Source: Prevotella sp. UBA4339
GTDB taxonomy: Bacteria > Bacteroidota > Bacteroidia > Bacteroidales > Bacteroidaceae
Direction of reading: 5' to 3'
Length of the DNA: 44,767 nucleotides
Assembly: GCA_002393725.1 (NCBI GenBank)
Contig: DGTJ01000015.1
Span: 1-44,767, forward strand
The translations under genes and the position numbers were made by a program. This document shows, piece by piece, positions 25,154-32,458 of this stretch. Numbering within the stretch: the stretch's first letter is position 1; every line of letters begins with the position of its first letter. Below the pieces are notes generated by a model, which saw nothing but the letters and a program-made list of their open reading frames with translations, did no database searches and was not told the DNA's origin.

Positions 25154-26603
25154 AAACCAAAGTGTACTTCGTTCCATCGACTATTGGACGATTCTCATCT
25201 ACCTTTCACTTCTCGTATTCGGGTGGCTAAGTGTCTGCGGTGCCAGCTATACTTATGGTGAAACGGATATATTCAGCCTTGATTCTAGATCAGGAATGCA
25301 AATTGTATGGATTGGCACATCTATCGTTCTAGGACTTATAATACTCTTGCTCGATGACCGTTTCTATGATACTTTCGCCTTCGTCATATATGGGGTTTTA
25401 CTTATTCTACTCTTTGCAACTATATTCAATCCCCATAGCATTAAGGGCTCCAGATCCTGGCTTGTACTAGGACCATTAAGAATTCAGCCTGCAGAGTTTG
25501 CCAAGTTTGCTACAGCTTTAGCCTTGGCAAAACTGATGAGCATATATGGCTATGATATTCAGAAGTGGAAACATTTCGCAGGTACGATTGCCATTATCTT
25601 GCTACCAATGATATTTATTGTTCTGCAACGTGAAACGGGTTCTGCTATAGTTTACGTGGCTTTCTTCATGATGTTCTACCGTGAAGGGATGCCTGGCAGT
25701 ATTCTCTTTACTGGTGTAGCAATGGTGATCTATTTCGTCATTGGTATAAGATATGCAGATGTAATGTTACTATATACTCCCACATCAATAGGAAAATTCG
25801 TCGTATTATTACTAATACAGATTTTCTCTGCTGGTCTTGTATATGTATACACCGATAATAAGCAAATCGCGACAAAAATACTACTATTTACAGTAGGTTT
25901 CACTATCGTGCTTTTACTTTTCTCTCTGTATGTAATACCATTTGACATAGTATATTTGCAGTTAGTTATCACTGCCATAATGATAGGATATATGCTATGG
26001 ATTGGCCTTTCTACACGCATACGCAACTATTTATGGATAGCTCTCTTCTCACTTAGTTCAGTACTTTTTTTCAATGCTGCTGACTATGTACTTAATAATG
26101 TTATGGAGCCGCACCAGCGAGTACGCATCAATGTACTTCTAGGTCTTGAGGAAGACCTTAAGGGAGCGGGTTATAATGTCCATCAGAGCCAGATTGCTAT
26201 TGGTTCTGGAGGTATATGGGGAAAAGGATTTCTTAACGGCACTCAGACAAAGCTGAAATATGTGCCAGAACAGGATACTGACTTTATTTTCTGTACGGTC
26301 GGAGAAGAAGAAGGCTTCCTTGGTTCTGCAGGAGTACTTGTATTATTCTTGGCATTGATACTTCGCCTTATACATCTTGCAGAACGACAACCATACCGTT
26401 TTGGCAGGGTATATGGATATTCTGTGCTTAGTATTTTCCTATTTCATGTATTTATTAATGTAGGAATGGTTCTCGGGCTGACACCTGTTATCGGAATTCC
26501 TCTCCCATTCTTCAGTTATGGTGGTTCATCACTATGGGGATTCACAATCTTGCTTTTCATCTTCCTGCGCATCGATGCAGGAAGAAACCTCTCAAAGTCT
26601 TAG
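25134..26603 (+). CDS. rodA: Peptidoglycan polymerase RodA, with an extra membrane segment block
   Basis: 489 residues, about 100 longer than E. coli RodA. It is a SEDS glycosyltransferase working with PBP2. SEDS motifs: GSRSWLVLGPLRIQPAEFAKF near 104, KGAGYNVHQSQIAIGSGG near 343, PEQDTDFIF with probable catalytic D383, and the C-terminal PLPFFSYGGSS. Residues about 211-318 form an insertion of roughly four hydrophobic segments between the usual middle helices. Bacteroidota RodA proteins are generally long, so this is likely a lineage feature and not damage. Confidence 0.95.
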   Translation: MAQQTDKNQSVLRSIDYWTILIYLSLLVFGWLSVCGASYTYGETDIFSLDSRSGMQIVWIGTSIVLGLIILLLDDRFYDTFAFVIYGVLLILLFATIFNPHSIKGSRSWLVLGPLRIQPAEFAKFATALALAKLMSIYGYDIQKWKHFAGTIAIILLPMIFIVLQRETGSAIVYVAFFMMFYREGMPGSILFTGVAMVIYFVIGIRYADVMLLYTPTSIGKFVVLLLIQIFSAGLVYVYTDNKQIATKILLFTVGFTIVLLLFSLYVIPFDIVYLQLVITAIMIGYMLWIGLSTRIRNYLWIALFSLSSVLFFNAADYVLNNVMEPHQRVRINVLLGLEEDLKGAGYNVHQSQIAIGSGGIWGKGFLNGTQTKLKYVPEQDTDFIFCTVGEEEGFLGSAGVLVLFLALILRLIHLAERQPYRFGRVYGYSVLSIFLFHVFINVGMVLGLTPVIGIPLPFFSYGGSSLWGFTILLFIFLRIDAGRNLSKS

Positions 26604-26606
26604 CCC

Positions 26607-27074
26607 CTACTCTCTGTCGATACTGAATCCTATATCTGACACTCCCATCACCATCTCACGCTTCATGTTGTGCTTTATGGTGATGCTCAGAGAGTCGCCA
26701 TCATGAAGGTTGATTGTATTGAGGTGGAAAGCCTGCTGAAAATAACTCACGCCTTTTCCTCGGAACTTTCCTTTCTCATCTACAATTTTGTAGTTCAGCG
26801 TATCCCGATGCACATATCCAGACGGGAGAATAGCCTGTTCTATCACTAGGCTGAGACTAACAAAAGGATAAGAACGATCTACACGTACCCCTATCTCCTC
26901 ACGATAACTACCTGCTCCCAATGGAGACACTGCAAAAACAAGTGTATCTGTTTTATCCCATCCAGACATTGGTACATGACGATAGTTCACGTATACATTC
27001 TTGCGATTGCAAGATACGATAACCACTGCAATCGCAAGAATCAATGAGAATATTAATAATCCTCTATTTTTCAT
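26607..27074 (-). CDS. gldH: GldH family lipoprotein
   Basis: 155 residues from the ATG at 27074 (MKNRGLLIF), which overlaps the end of ricT by 11 bases. The longer frame upstream is ricT in another frame. A lipobox IVSC with C22 predicts an outer- or inner-membrane lipoprotein. GldH is needed for gliding in Flavobacterium but is also kept in non-gliding Bacteroidota such as this one, where its role is unknown. It is the last gene of the metF-holB-ricT-gldH operon and ends 3 bases from the convergent rodA stop. Confidence 0.88.
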   Translation of the reverse strand: MKNRGLLIFSLILAIAVVIVSCNRKNVYVNYRHVPMSGWDKTDTLVFAVSPLGAGSYREEIGVRVDRSYPFVSLSLVIEQAILPSGYVHRDTLNYKIVDEKGKFRGKGVSYFQQAFHLNTINLHDGDSLSITIKHNMKREMVMGVSDIGFSIDRE

Positions 27075-28212
27075 TCTTCTTCGGAGCCTCCTTCTGGGGA
27101 TTTCCATTATTTGACTGTTTTTTCTTTTTCTTCTTTTTCTTAGCTTTGTCGAAACGACTGATATCACCACCAGCCAAGTCAACATGCTCTTTCTCTGGTT
27201 TATGATACCCATCTTCCTGAAGAGATTCAGGTTTCTCTCCTCGTGCATTCAGTTCTATAACCTTCATTGCTCTTTCTGCAGAGATCGTCTCTATGTTGGC
27301 TGCAATATTCTTATCTGTAGAATAAGTCACCACTCCTGCAAGAATGTCGCTCTTAAAGAGATAGTAGTCAGCGTCTTGGGTCTGTAGAACCTGATCTTTG
27401 TGCGGAAGCCGCTTTGATGCCTCCATATAGTCATCAACCTCATAGTTCAGACAACATTTAAGCTTTGCACACATACCTGCCAGTTTCTGAGGATTTAATG
27501 AGATATCCTGATATCGCGCAGCATTAGTGCTTACACTAGAGAAATTCTTCATCCAAGTAGCACAGCACAGCTCTCGCCCGCAAGGACCTGTACCACCAAT
27601 ACGGCCAGCCTCTTGGCGTGCTCCAATCTGTTTCATTTCAATTCGCACATGGAAGGCAGCTGCAAGATCCTTAATAAGCTGACGGAAATCCACACGATCA
27701 TCTGCGATATAATAAAAGATAGCCTTATTTCCGTCACCCTGGTATTCTACATCACCTATCTTCATTTGCAGCCCAAGGCCTTTAGCAATCATTCGACTCT
27801 CAATCATTGTGCTATGCTCTCGAGCTTTTGCTTCACGGAACTTCTGCATATCCACATCTCTAGCTATACGATAGATTCTCTTGATATCATCTGGTGACTT
27901 TATTACCGCTTTTTTAATCTGTAACTTTACAAGTCTTCCTGTCAATGTCACGACACCAATATCGTGACCAGGATTTGCTTCTACAGCAACTATATCCCCC
28001 TTCTTTAGTGGAAGGTTGTTTACATTGTGGTAATAGCCCTTACGAGTATGTTTAAACTGTACTTCTACCAAGTCTGTATCATTGAAGTTTCTCGGCACGT
28101 CTGCAAGCCAGTCATAAGTATTCAACTGGCGGTCCTGTCGCCCAACAGCCAGATGACACAACCCTCTGTCACATCCAACCTTTATAACTCGATCATTATT
28201 ATTCTCTGTCAT
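27064..28212 (-). CDS. ricT: RicT/YaaT-like PSP1 domain protein
   Basis: 382 residues. The PSP1 domain covers about residues 45-260. The six cysteines of the Ric Fe-S proteins are present in PCGRELCC (C211, C216, C217) and MCAKLKCCL (C248, C253, C254). In Bacillus the RicAFT complex adjusts RNase Y; partners are not seen here. The C-terminal 60 residues are low-complexity with a nine-lysine run (KKKKKKKKK near residue 360), probably disordered and RNA-binding. It starts five bases after holB. In Bacteroidota the holB-ricT-gldH order is common. Confidence 0.9.
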   Translation of the reverse strand: MTENNNDRVIKVGCDRGLCHLAVGRQDRQLNTYDWLADVPRNFNDTDLVEVQFKHTRKGYYHNVNNLPLKKGDIVAVEANPGHDIGVVTLTGRLVKLQIKKAVIKSPDDIKRIYRIARDVDMQKFREAKAREHSTMIESRMIAKGLGLQMKIGDVEYQGDGNKAIFYYIADDRVDFRQLIKDLAAAFHVRIEMKQIGARQEAGRIGGTGPCGRELCCATWMKNFSSVSTNAARYQDISLNPQKLAGMCAKLKCCLNYEVDDYMEASKRLPHKDQVLQTQDADYYLFKSDILAGVVTYSTDKNIAANIETISAERAMKVIELNARGEKPESLQEDGYHKPEKEHVDLAGGDISRFDKAKKKKKKKKQSNNGNPQKEAPKKNEK

Positions 28213-28216
28213 ATAT

Positions 28217-29329
28217 TTATTTTGTAATTAAAAGCACTATCATCTGCAGGCAGAAATCAAAAAACACAATCTTACCATTTGCATTCTGCCCTATATCACG
28301 TATCGCTTTGTTTGCCAAATCAGAAATAGGAAAAACGTTTGACTCATTCACGAATCTGGCAAAATTACGAGCGAAATCTTCTTCTTTCTGAGTCATATAC
28401 GTCAACTCTCCATTTTGGAAATTATACATAAAGTTTTCACGTATCATCCTCAGGAAATATGTTAACCACCGTTTCTGCTTTTCACGTCCGAAACCAGCCA
28501 TCACTTCACTCCACTTCCGTAAGTCTTTGATTTTACGCTGATATGCCAGACGCATAAGCGAAATAAAAAGATCAAGGAACTGTTCATTTTCTGAACCTAC
28601 CTGTAGTTCTTCCAAAGCTTTTAGCCAACTCCCGTTAGCAAGTCTCGTAATACGATGAGCCGCATCCTCACTAACACCTCTACGTTCTATCAGAGCATGC
28701 TCTAGTGAGGCATCATCGATCTTCTTAACATCAATTCTCTGAACTCGACTACGAATTGTCTCAAGCAACTTTTCTGGTTCTTCACAAACCATAATGAAAA
28801 CAGTCTGCAAAGGAGGTTCTTCTATAAGTTTCAAAAGCTTGTTAGCACATTCGATATTCATGCGCTCTGGCAACCAAACTATACTAACCTTATACCCCCC
28901 CTGGCTAGACTTCAAACTCAATTTCCGAACCAGATCGTCACTCTCACCAGCTGTGATAATCGCCTGTTGGTTCTCAGCGCCAATCGCTTTCATCCACTGG
29001 TCCATGGTGAAATAAGGTCCTTCCATCATCAGCTCATGCCATTCTTTTGCGAAGTCATCACTCACAGGTTTATGGTCCGAGCTCATTGAAGGCAGTTTTA
29101 TAGTCGGATATGTGAAATGCAGGTCTGGATGTTCCAGTTTTTCTAGCATTGCCCTCGAAGATGTCCTTCCGTCATCTAGTAGTCTACAAGCAAAGGCTAT
29201 TGCTATAGCCATCTTACCCGCTCCTTGAGGCCCGCAAAGCATAAGAGCATGAGGCAGGCGATTCTCACTGACCATCTGCATTAGGCGCTCTTGCAACTCT
29301 TTCTGCCCTATGACGCTTTCAAACCACAT
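28217..29329 (-). CDS. holB: DNA polymerase III subunit delta'
   Basis: 370 residues. It is part of the clamp loader. The RFC-like start VIGQKELQERLMQMV, the HALMLCGPQGAGK loop and KLLKLIEEPP with SRVQRID (the sensor region) are typical. Two features are odd. The P-loop ends in K39-M40 in place of K-S/T, and the four-cysteine zinc module usually found after the P-loop helix is missing: only one Cys precedes EHPDLHFTYP. Delta' need not hydrolyse ATP, so function is likely kept. It is preceded by metF with a 13-base gap. Confidence 0.93.
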   Translation of the reverse strand: MWFESVIGQKELQERLMQMVSENRLPHALMLCGPQGAGKMAIAIAFACRLLDDGRTSSRAMLEKLEHPDLHFTYPTIKLPSMSSDHKPVSDDFAKEWHELMMEGPYFTMDQWMKAIGAENQQAIITAGESDDLVRKLSLKSSQGGYKVSIVWLPERMNIECANKLLKLIEEPPLQTVFIMVCEEPEKLLETIRSRVQRIDVKKIDDASLEHALIERRGVSEDAAHRITRLANGSWLKALEELQVGSENEQFLDLFISLMRLAYQRKIKDLRKWSEVMAGFGREKQKRWLTYFLRMIRENFMYNFQNGELTYMTQKEEDFARNFARFVNESNVFPISDLANKAIRDIGQNANGKIVFFDFCLQMIVLLITK

Positions 29330-29342
29330 CTATTATCTCTTT

Positions 29343-30290
29343 TTACAATAGCCTTCTTGCCACTTCTGCCACACTATCTACTGCTGATACGGTATAGAAA
29401 TGGATATTTTGAACTCCATTCTGGTAAAGATTACGGCACTGCTCAGTTGTCCACTCTATACCAAGTCTTTTAGCATCATCGTCTGTCTTGCACTTAACTA
29501 TTTCTTTAGCGAGTTCCTCTGGAATATCACAATGGAAAGTCTTAGGAACGATGGTCAGCTGACTTAACTTTGCCAAAGGCTTTATGCCAGGTATGATAGG
29601 AATTGTGATTCCCATCTCACGAGCCTTACAAACGAAATCAAAATATTTCTTGTTGTCGAAAAACAACTGTGTTACAGCATACTGTGCTCCCAAATTTTGC
29701 TTCTGACGAAGATACTCCATGTCGCGCTCCAAATTGGGAGCCTCTTCATGCTTTTCAGGATAACAGGCTACGCCATAATCGAAAGGTTTTCCTGGACTCT
29801 TTATTGGAGTACCGTCTGCAAAATAACCTTCATTAAAAGAATTCACCTGCTTTATAAGTTCTGTAGTATGAGCATGTCCACCTGGTGTCGGGACAAACCT
29901 GTTGTCCTCCTTTGCTTTATCACCACGCAGAAGCAACAAATCGCTTATGCCTAAGAATTGCAAATCAAGCAATTCATACTCAATATCATCTATTGTAGCT
30001 CCACTACATATTAAGTGTGGCTGAACAGGTATACCATATCGCTGCTGTATAGCAGCAGCGATAGCGATGGTGCCGGGGCGCCTGCGGACCCTCTGCCGTT
30101 CATACTGACCATTCTCCAGTTCACGATAAACGAACTCTGAGTGATGGGTAGTGATATTTATGTATGCAGGGTCAAATTCCCTTAGTTTGTCAATATCAGC
30201 AAATAGTTTCTCCGTACCTGCCCCCTTAAGTGGCGGAAGCACTTCGAACGAGAATCGTCTGCTATTATTATCAATATTCAATACACTCAT
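29343..30290 (-). CDS. metF: 5,10-methylenetetrahydrofolate reductase
   Basis: 315 residues, near the usual 290-300. It reduces methylene-THF to methyl-THF for methionine synthesis, with FAD. A TIM barrel is indicated by FSFEVLPPLKG, YINITTHHS, LLLRGDKAKE, VACYPEKHEEA and AVTQLFFDNKKYFDF. It is the first gene of the operon, with a promoter 25 bases upstream. The leader is too short for a SAM riboswitch. Confidence 0.95.
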   Translation of the reverse strand: MSVLNIDNNSRRFSFEVLPPLKGAGTEKLFADIDKLREFDPAYINITTHHSEFVYRELENGQYERQRVRRRPGTIAIAAAIQQRYGIPVQPHLICSGATIDDIEYELLDLQFLGISDLLLLRGDKAKEDNRFVPTPGGHAHTTELIKQVNSFNEGYFADGTPIKSPGKPFDYGVACYPEKHEEAPNLERDMEYLRQKQNLGAQYAVTQLFFDNKKYFDFVCKAREMGITIPIIPGIKPLAKLSQLTIVPKTFHCDIPEELAKEIVKCKTDDDAKRLGIEWTTEQCRNLYQNGVQNIHFYTVSAVDSVAEVARRLL

Positions 30291-30314
30291 CGTGCAAACA
30301 TTTTATTTGGGCTA

Positions 30315-30322
30315 CAAAGTTA
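30315..30322 (-). promoter_or_regulatory. -7 box of the metF-holB-ricT-gldH operon
   Basis: TAACTTTG on the minus strand, 24 bases before the ATG at 30290 and 25 bases after the lacI stop. Leader about 18 nt. Confidence 0.7.
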
Positions 30323-30347
30323 CAAATAAAAGATTGAAACACCAAAT

Positions 30348-31391
30348 TTATTTAGCTATTTCAGAAATATCACCATTCTTTGCAGAAGTTTCCCTAATAG
30401 CAAGCTGTTGCGGAACTATCTTCTTATAAATTTTAGAATCTCCCGCAATAGCTTTCAACAACATCTGACATGCCGTCTTACCCATAAGTAGTGACTGATC
30501 CTCAATTGCCGACATTCTAGGTGTGACATAACGAGCGTGAGGATCATCAGTAAAACCAATAAGAGCCACATCTTCTGGGATATGCAAGCCTGCCTGTTTA
30601 ATGGCGGCAAGAGCAGCAAACGTAATAATATCATTAAAAGCCAAAATTGCATCTGGACGATTCTCTCTACGTAAGAGTTCCGTAACAGCATCAACAGCCC
30701 ACTGATAGTCTATTTTATCGCAGATAACAAGTTCACGCTCAATAGGGATATGGTTTTCTCGCAATGCCTCAAGATAACCATGTTTACGACGACGCACCAT
30801 ATCTAAATGGTTTGGACCGCCAACAAAAGCTATACGGTGACTACCGGTATCAATGAGATGCTGAGTTGCCTGCTGTGCAGCCACATCGCCATTAGCCATC
30901 ACACAAGAAAACTTATCCGAGAGGCATGTACGACCAAAAAACACCAAAGGGATTCCCATCGTGGCAATCTCTTCAAAATGAGTATAGTCTGTTGTACTCT
31001 GTGCAAGACAAGCAATGATGCCTTCAACATGCATGCTAATAAAGTTGTCAATGGCACGAACTTCTACTTCACTATCTTCATGAGTATTGGCACTTATTAT
31101 CGAATATCCTGCCTTGCTTGCCTCATCCTCTATTCCATCAAGTACAGATGAATAATAATGGCTCACAAGATTAGGAACGACTACACCTATCATCCTAGGA
31201 GCCTCTTTGCGCAGACTCTGAGCAAAGGGGTTTGGGCGATAGTTCATCTTCTTGGCAAGACTTTTCACCTTTTCCTGCATTTCCTGACCAATTTCAGGAC
31301 TATTACGCAAAGCCCTGCTAACAGTAGCTATACTTACTCCTAATTCATGAGCAAGATCTTTCAATGAAGTCCTATGTTTATTTGTTGGCAT
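30348..31391 (-). CDS. LacI-family transcriptional regulator
   Basis: 347 residues from the ATG at 31391 (MPTNKHRTSLKDLAHELG). A TTG eight codons upstream belongs to the -7 box. The LacI helix-turn-helix and hinge helix occupy residues 8-60 (DLAHELGVSIATVSRALRNS, MNYRPNPFAQSLR). The periplasmic-binding-like effector domain follows (IGVVVPNLVSHYYSSVLDGIE is its start). No sugar gene lies beside it, so its effector is unknown. A LacI-type dyad over its own -33 box suggests autoregulation. Confidence 0.93.
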   Translation of the reverse strand: MPTNKHRTSLKDLAHELGVSIATVSRALRNSPEIGQEMQEKVKSLAKKMNYRPNPFAQSLRKEAPRMIGVVVPNLVSHYYSSVLDGIEDEASKAGYSIISANTHEDSEVEVRAIDNFISMHVEGIIACLAQSTTDYTHFEEIATMGIPLVFFGRTCLSDKFSCVMANGDVAAQQATQHLIDTGSHRIAFVGGPNHLDMVRRRKHGYLEALRENHIPIERELVICDKIDYQWAVDAVTELLRRENRPDAILAFNDIITFAALAAIKQAGLHIPEDVALIGFTDDPHARYVTPRMSAIEDQSLLMGKTACQMLLKAIAGDSKIYKKIVPQQLAIRETSAKNGDISEIAK

Positions 31392-31412
31392 ATAGCTTTT
31401 ACTATTTTTGCG

Positions 31413-31420
31413 CAAAGTTA
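31413..31420 (-). promoter_or_regulatory. -7 box of the lacI-family gene
   Basis: TAACTTTG on the minus strand. A TTTG at 31444-31441, 20 bases upstream, serves as the -33 and lies inside the operator candidate. Leader about 16 nt. Confidence 0.7.
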
Positions 31421-31439
31421 CACATAATAATCGAAAAGC

Positions 31440-31451
31440 GCAAACGTTTAC
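31440..31451. promoter_or_regulatory. LacI-type operator candidate
   Basis: GCAAACGTTTAC is an almost perfect palindrome with the central CG and AAACGTTT core that LacI-family proteins bind. It covers the -33 element of the regulator's own gene. Confidence 0.6.
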
Positions 31452-31496
31452 GTGTTTTTTTGCGATAAAAAGTATGTTTTTATGGAAAATAGTGAG

Positions 31497-31504
31497 TACC
31501 TTTG
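31497..31504 (+). promoter_or_regulatory. Orphan plus-strand -7 box
   Basis: TACCTTTG followed by CAACAG, with no coding gene in front of it on this strand. The -33 region has only a T-rich stretch. It is followed about 60 bases later by a terminator. Confidence 0.5.
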
Positions 31505-31510
31505 CAACAG

Positions 31511-31598
31511 AAAATCAGAAATGAGTAATGAATAGTTGATAATAAGTTAGTTAGAAAAATGAGAACCGAGGCTGTCGTGATGACATCCTCGGTTTTTT
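31511..31598 (+). ncRNA. Candidate small RNA of about 90 nt
   Basis: A promoter-like box at 31497 and a strong terminator at 31564-31598 bracket about 90 bases without a usable frame; the only ATG-initiated frame near the start reads MSNE then stop. The shape (promoter, A-rich single-stranded body, GC hairpin, U-tract) is that of a small RNA. A terminated leader remnant or chance pairing of a promoter with the GIN gene's terminator are alternatives. No known RNA family is recognised. Confidence 0.35.
31564..31598. terminator. Intrinsic terminator
   Basis: AACCGAGG (31564-31571) pairs with CCTCGGTT (31587-31594) over an inner TGTC/GACA stem and is followed by TTTTTTAT on the plus strand. On the minus strand it lies about 20 bases after the GIN gene stop and could end that gene too. 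Confidence 0.85.
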
Positions 31599-31616
31599 AT
31601 CTCAACTTCAATTTGC

Positions 31617-32381
31617 TTATCTCACATGTTCTATTTCACCAGAGCCCACCTTATGCTGCTTCAAAGAGTCAAGGTGTCCTTTAAGTTTTATATCTCCGCT
31701 ACCAACAAGATTGCATACAGCATTCTTGCAGCCCTCTTCGAATTTAACATTCACATCACCAGATCCCTTGAGGTTGATTTCAGTATTGCAGACACCCCAT
31801 TGACACACAGAGACATCCCCAGAGCCCACCAATGATATATTAGAGGAAATTGCCTTAAGACGCTTTATTTCCAGATCACCAGAGCCAACAACTTCAGAGA
31901 TACAATTATCACATATCATATCACTAAAATCAATATCTCCAGAACCACGTAGAGATATGTGCATATTATCTGTATCTACATGCCCTTCCGACTTAAAGTC
32001 TCCAGAGCCAAACAATTGCACACTAATAAGATCAGGTGACGACACGAAGACAGTGACATCGTCAACAGATTCAACGGAGATATTTATAAGACCTATTTTC
32101 CCCTTATTCTTAACTACGAGTGTATTGCCCTCCACACTAGTAAGAATTTCATTTACTACATTTTCGGGACCTTCCAGACGCACAGAGAAAGAATCTGCTT
32201 GAGTATAGTAGACTGTTGGAGATCCATAAATATCTATACGCTCAAAATTACTTAACTTCCGTACCTGGCTAATCGTTTTTGACTCTGTCACAAGGACTTT
32301 ATGTCTATACACACAAGAAACCATAATCTGAGCCATAGCCAACAGAATCAGGCTGCAAAATAAAAAATGTTTCACTTTCAT
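31617..32381 (-). CDS. GIN domain (DUF2807) lipoprotein
   Basis: 254 residues. A lipobox MVSC with C23 predicts a lipoprotein. The mature part is a putative right-handed beta-helix: seven GSGD/GSGE turns begin at residues 125, 146, 166, 186, 206, 227 and 246, a period of 20-21. Bacteroidota proteins of this family (sometimes called putative auto-transporter adhesin, head GIN) have no firm function. It lies after the histidine kinase on the same strand, with a perfect dyad in the 77-base gap. Confidence 0.88.
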   Translation of the reverse strand: MKVKHFLFCSLILLAMAQIMVSCVYRHKVLVTESKTISQVRKLSNFERIDIYGSPTVYYTQADSFSVRLEGPENVVNEILTSVEGNTLVVKNKGKIGLINISVESVDDVTVFVSSPDLISVQLFGSGDFKSEGHVDTDNMHISLRGSGDIDFSDMICDNCISEVVGSGDLEIKRLKAISSNISLVGSGDVSVCQWGVCNTEINLKGSGDVNVKFEEGCKNAVCNLVGSGDIKLKGHLDSLKQHKVGSGEIEHVR

Positions 32382-32394
32382 CTTTCTATCATTA

Positions 32395-32428
32395 ATTTGT
32401 TACGATCTGACTATTTGACGTAACAAAT
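32395..32428. promoter_or_regulatory. Inverted repeat in front of the GIN lipoprotein gene
   Basis: Ten-bp arms ATTTGTTACG (32395-32404) and CGTAACAAAT (32419-32428) are exact complements around 14 bases. On the minus strand the upstream arm contains the TTTG of a near-consensus -7 box (GATATTTG). The other arm ends 13 bases before the ATG. It may be an operator or a 5' leader hairpin. Confidence 0.6.
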
Positions 32429-32458
32429 ATCAATAAAGTTGCATAGACTCAGAACAAA

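Noticed and set aside
26607..27248. Longer gldH start adding 58 residues
   Set aside because: The extra part is the ricT C-terminus in another frame. The ATG at 27074 gives a proper lipoprotein signal.
30290..30347. SAM riboswitch in front of metF
   Set aside because: The -7 box leaves a leader of only about 18 nt, too short for any riboswitch.
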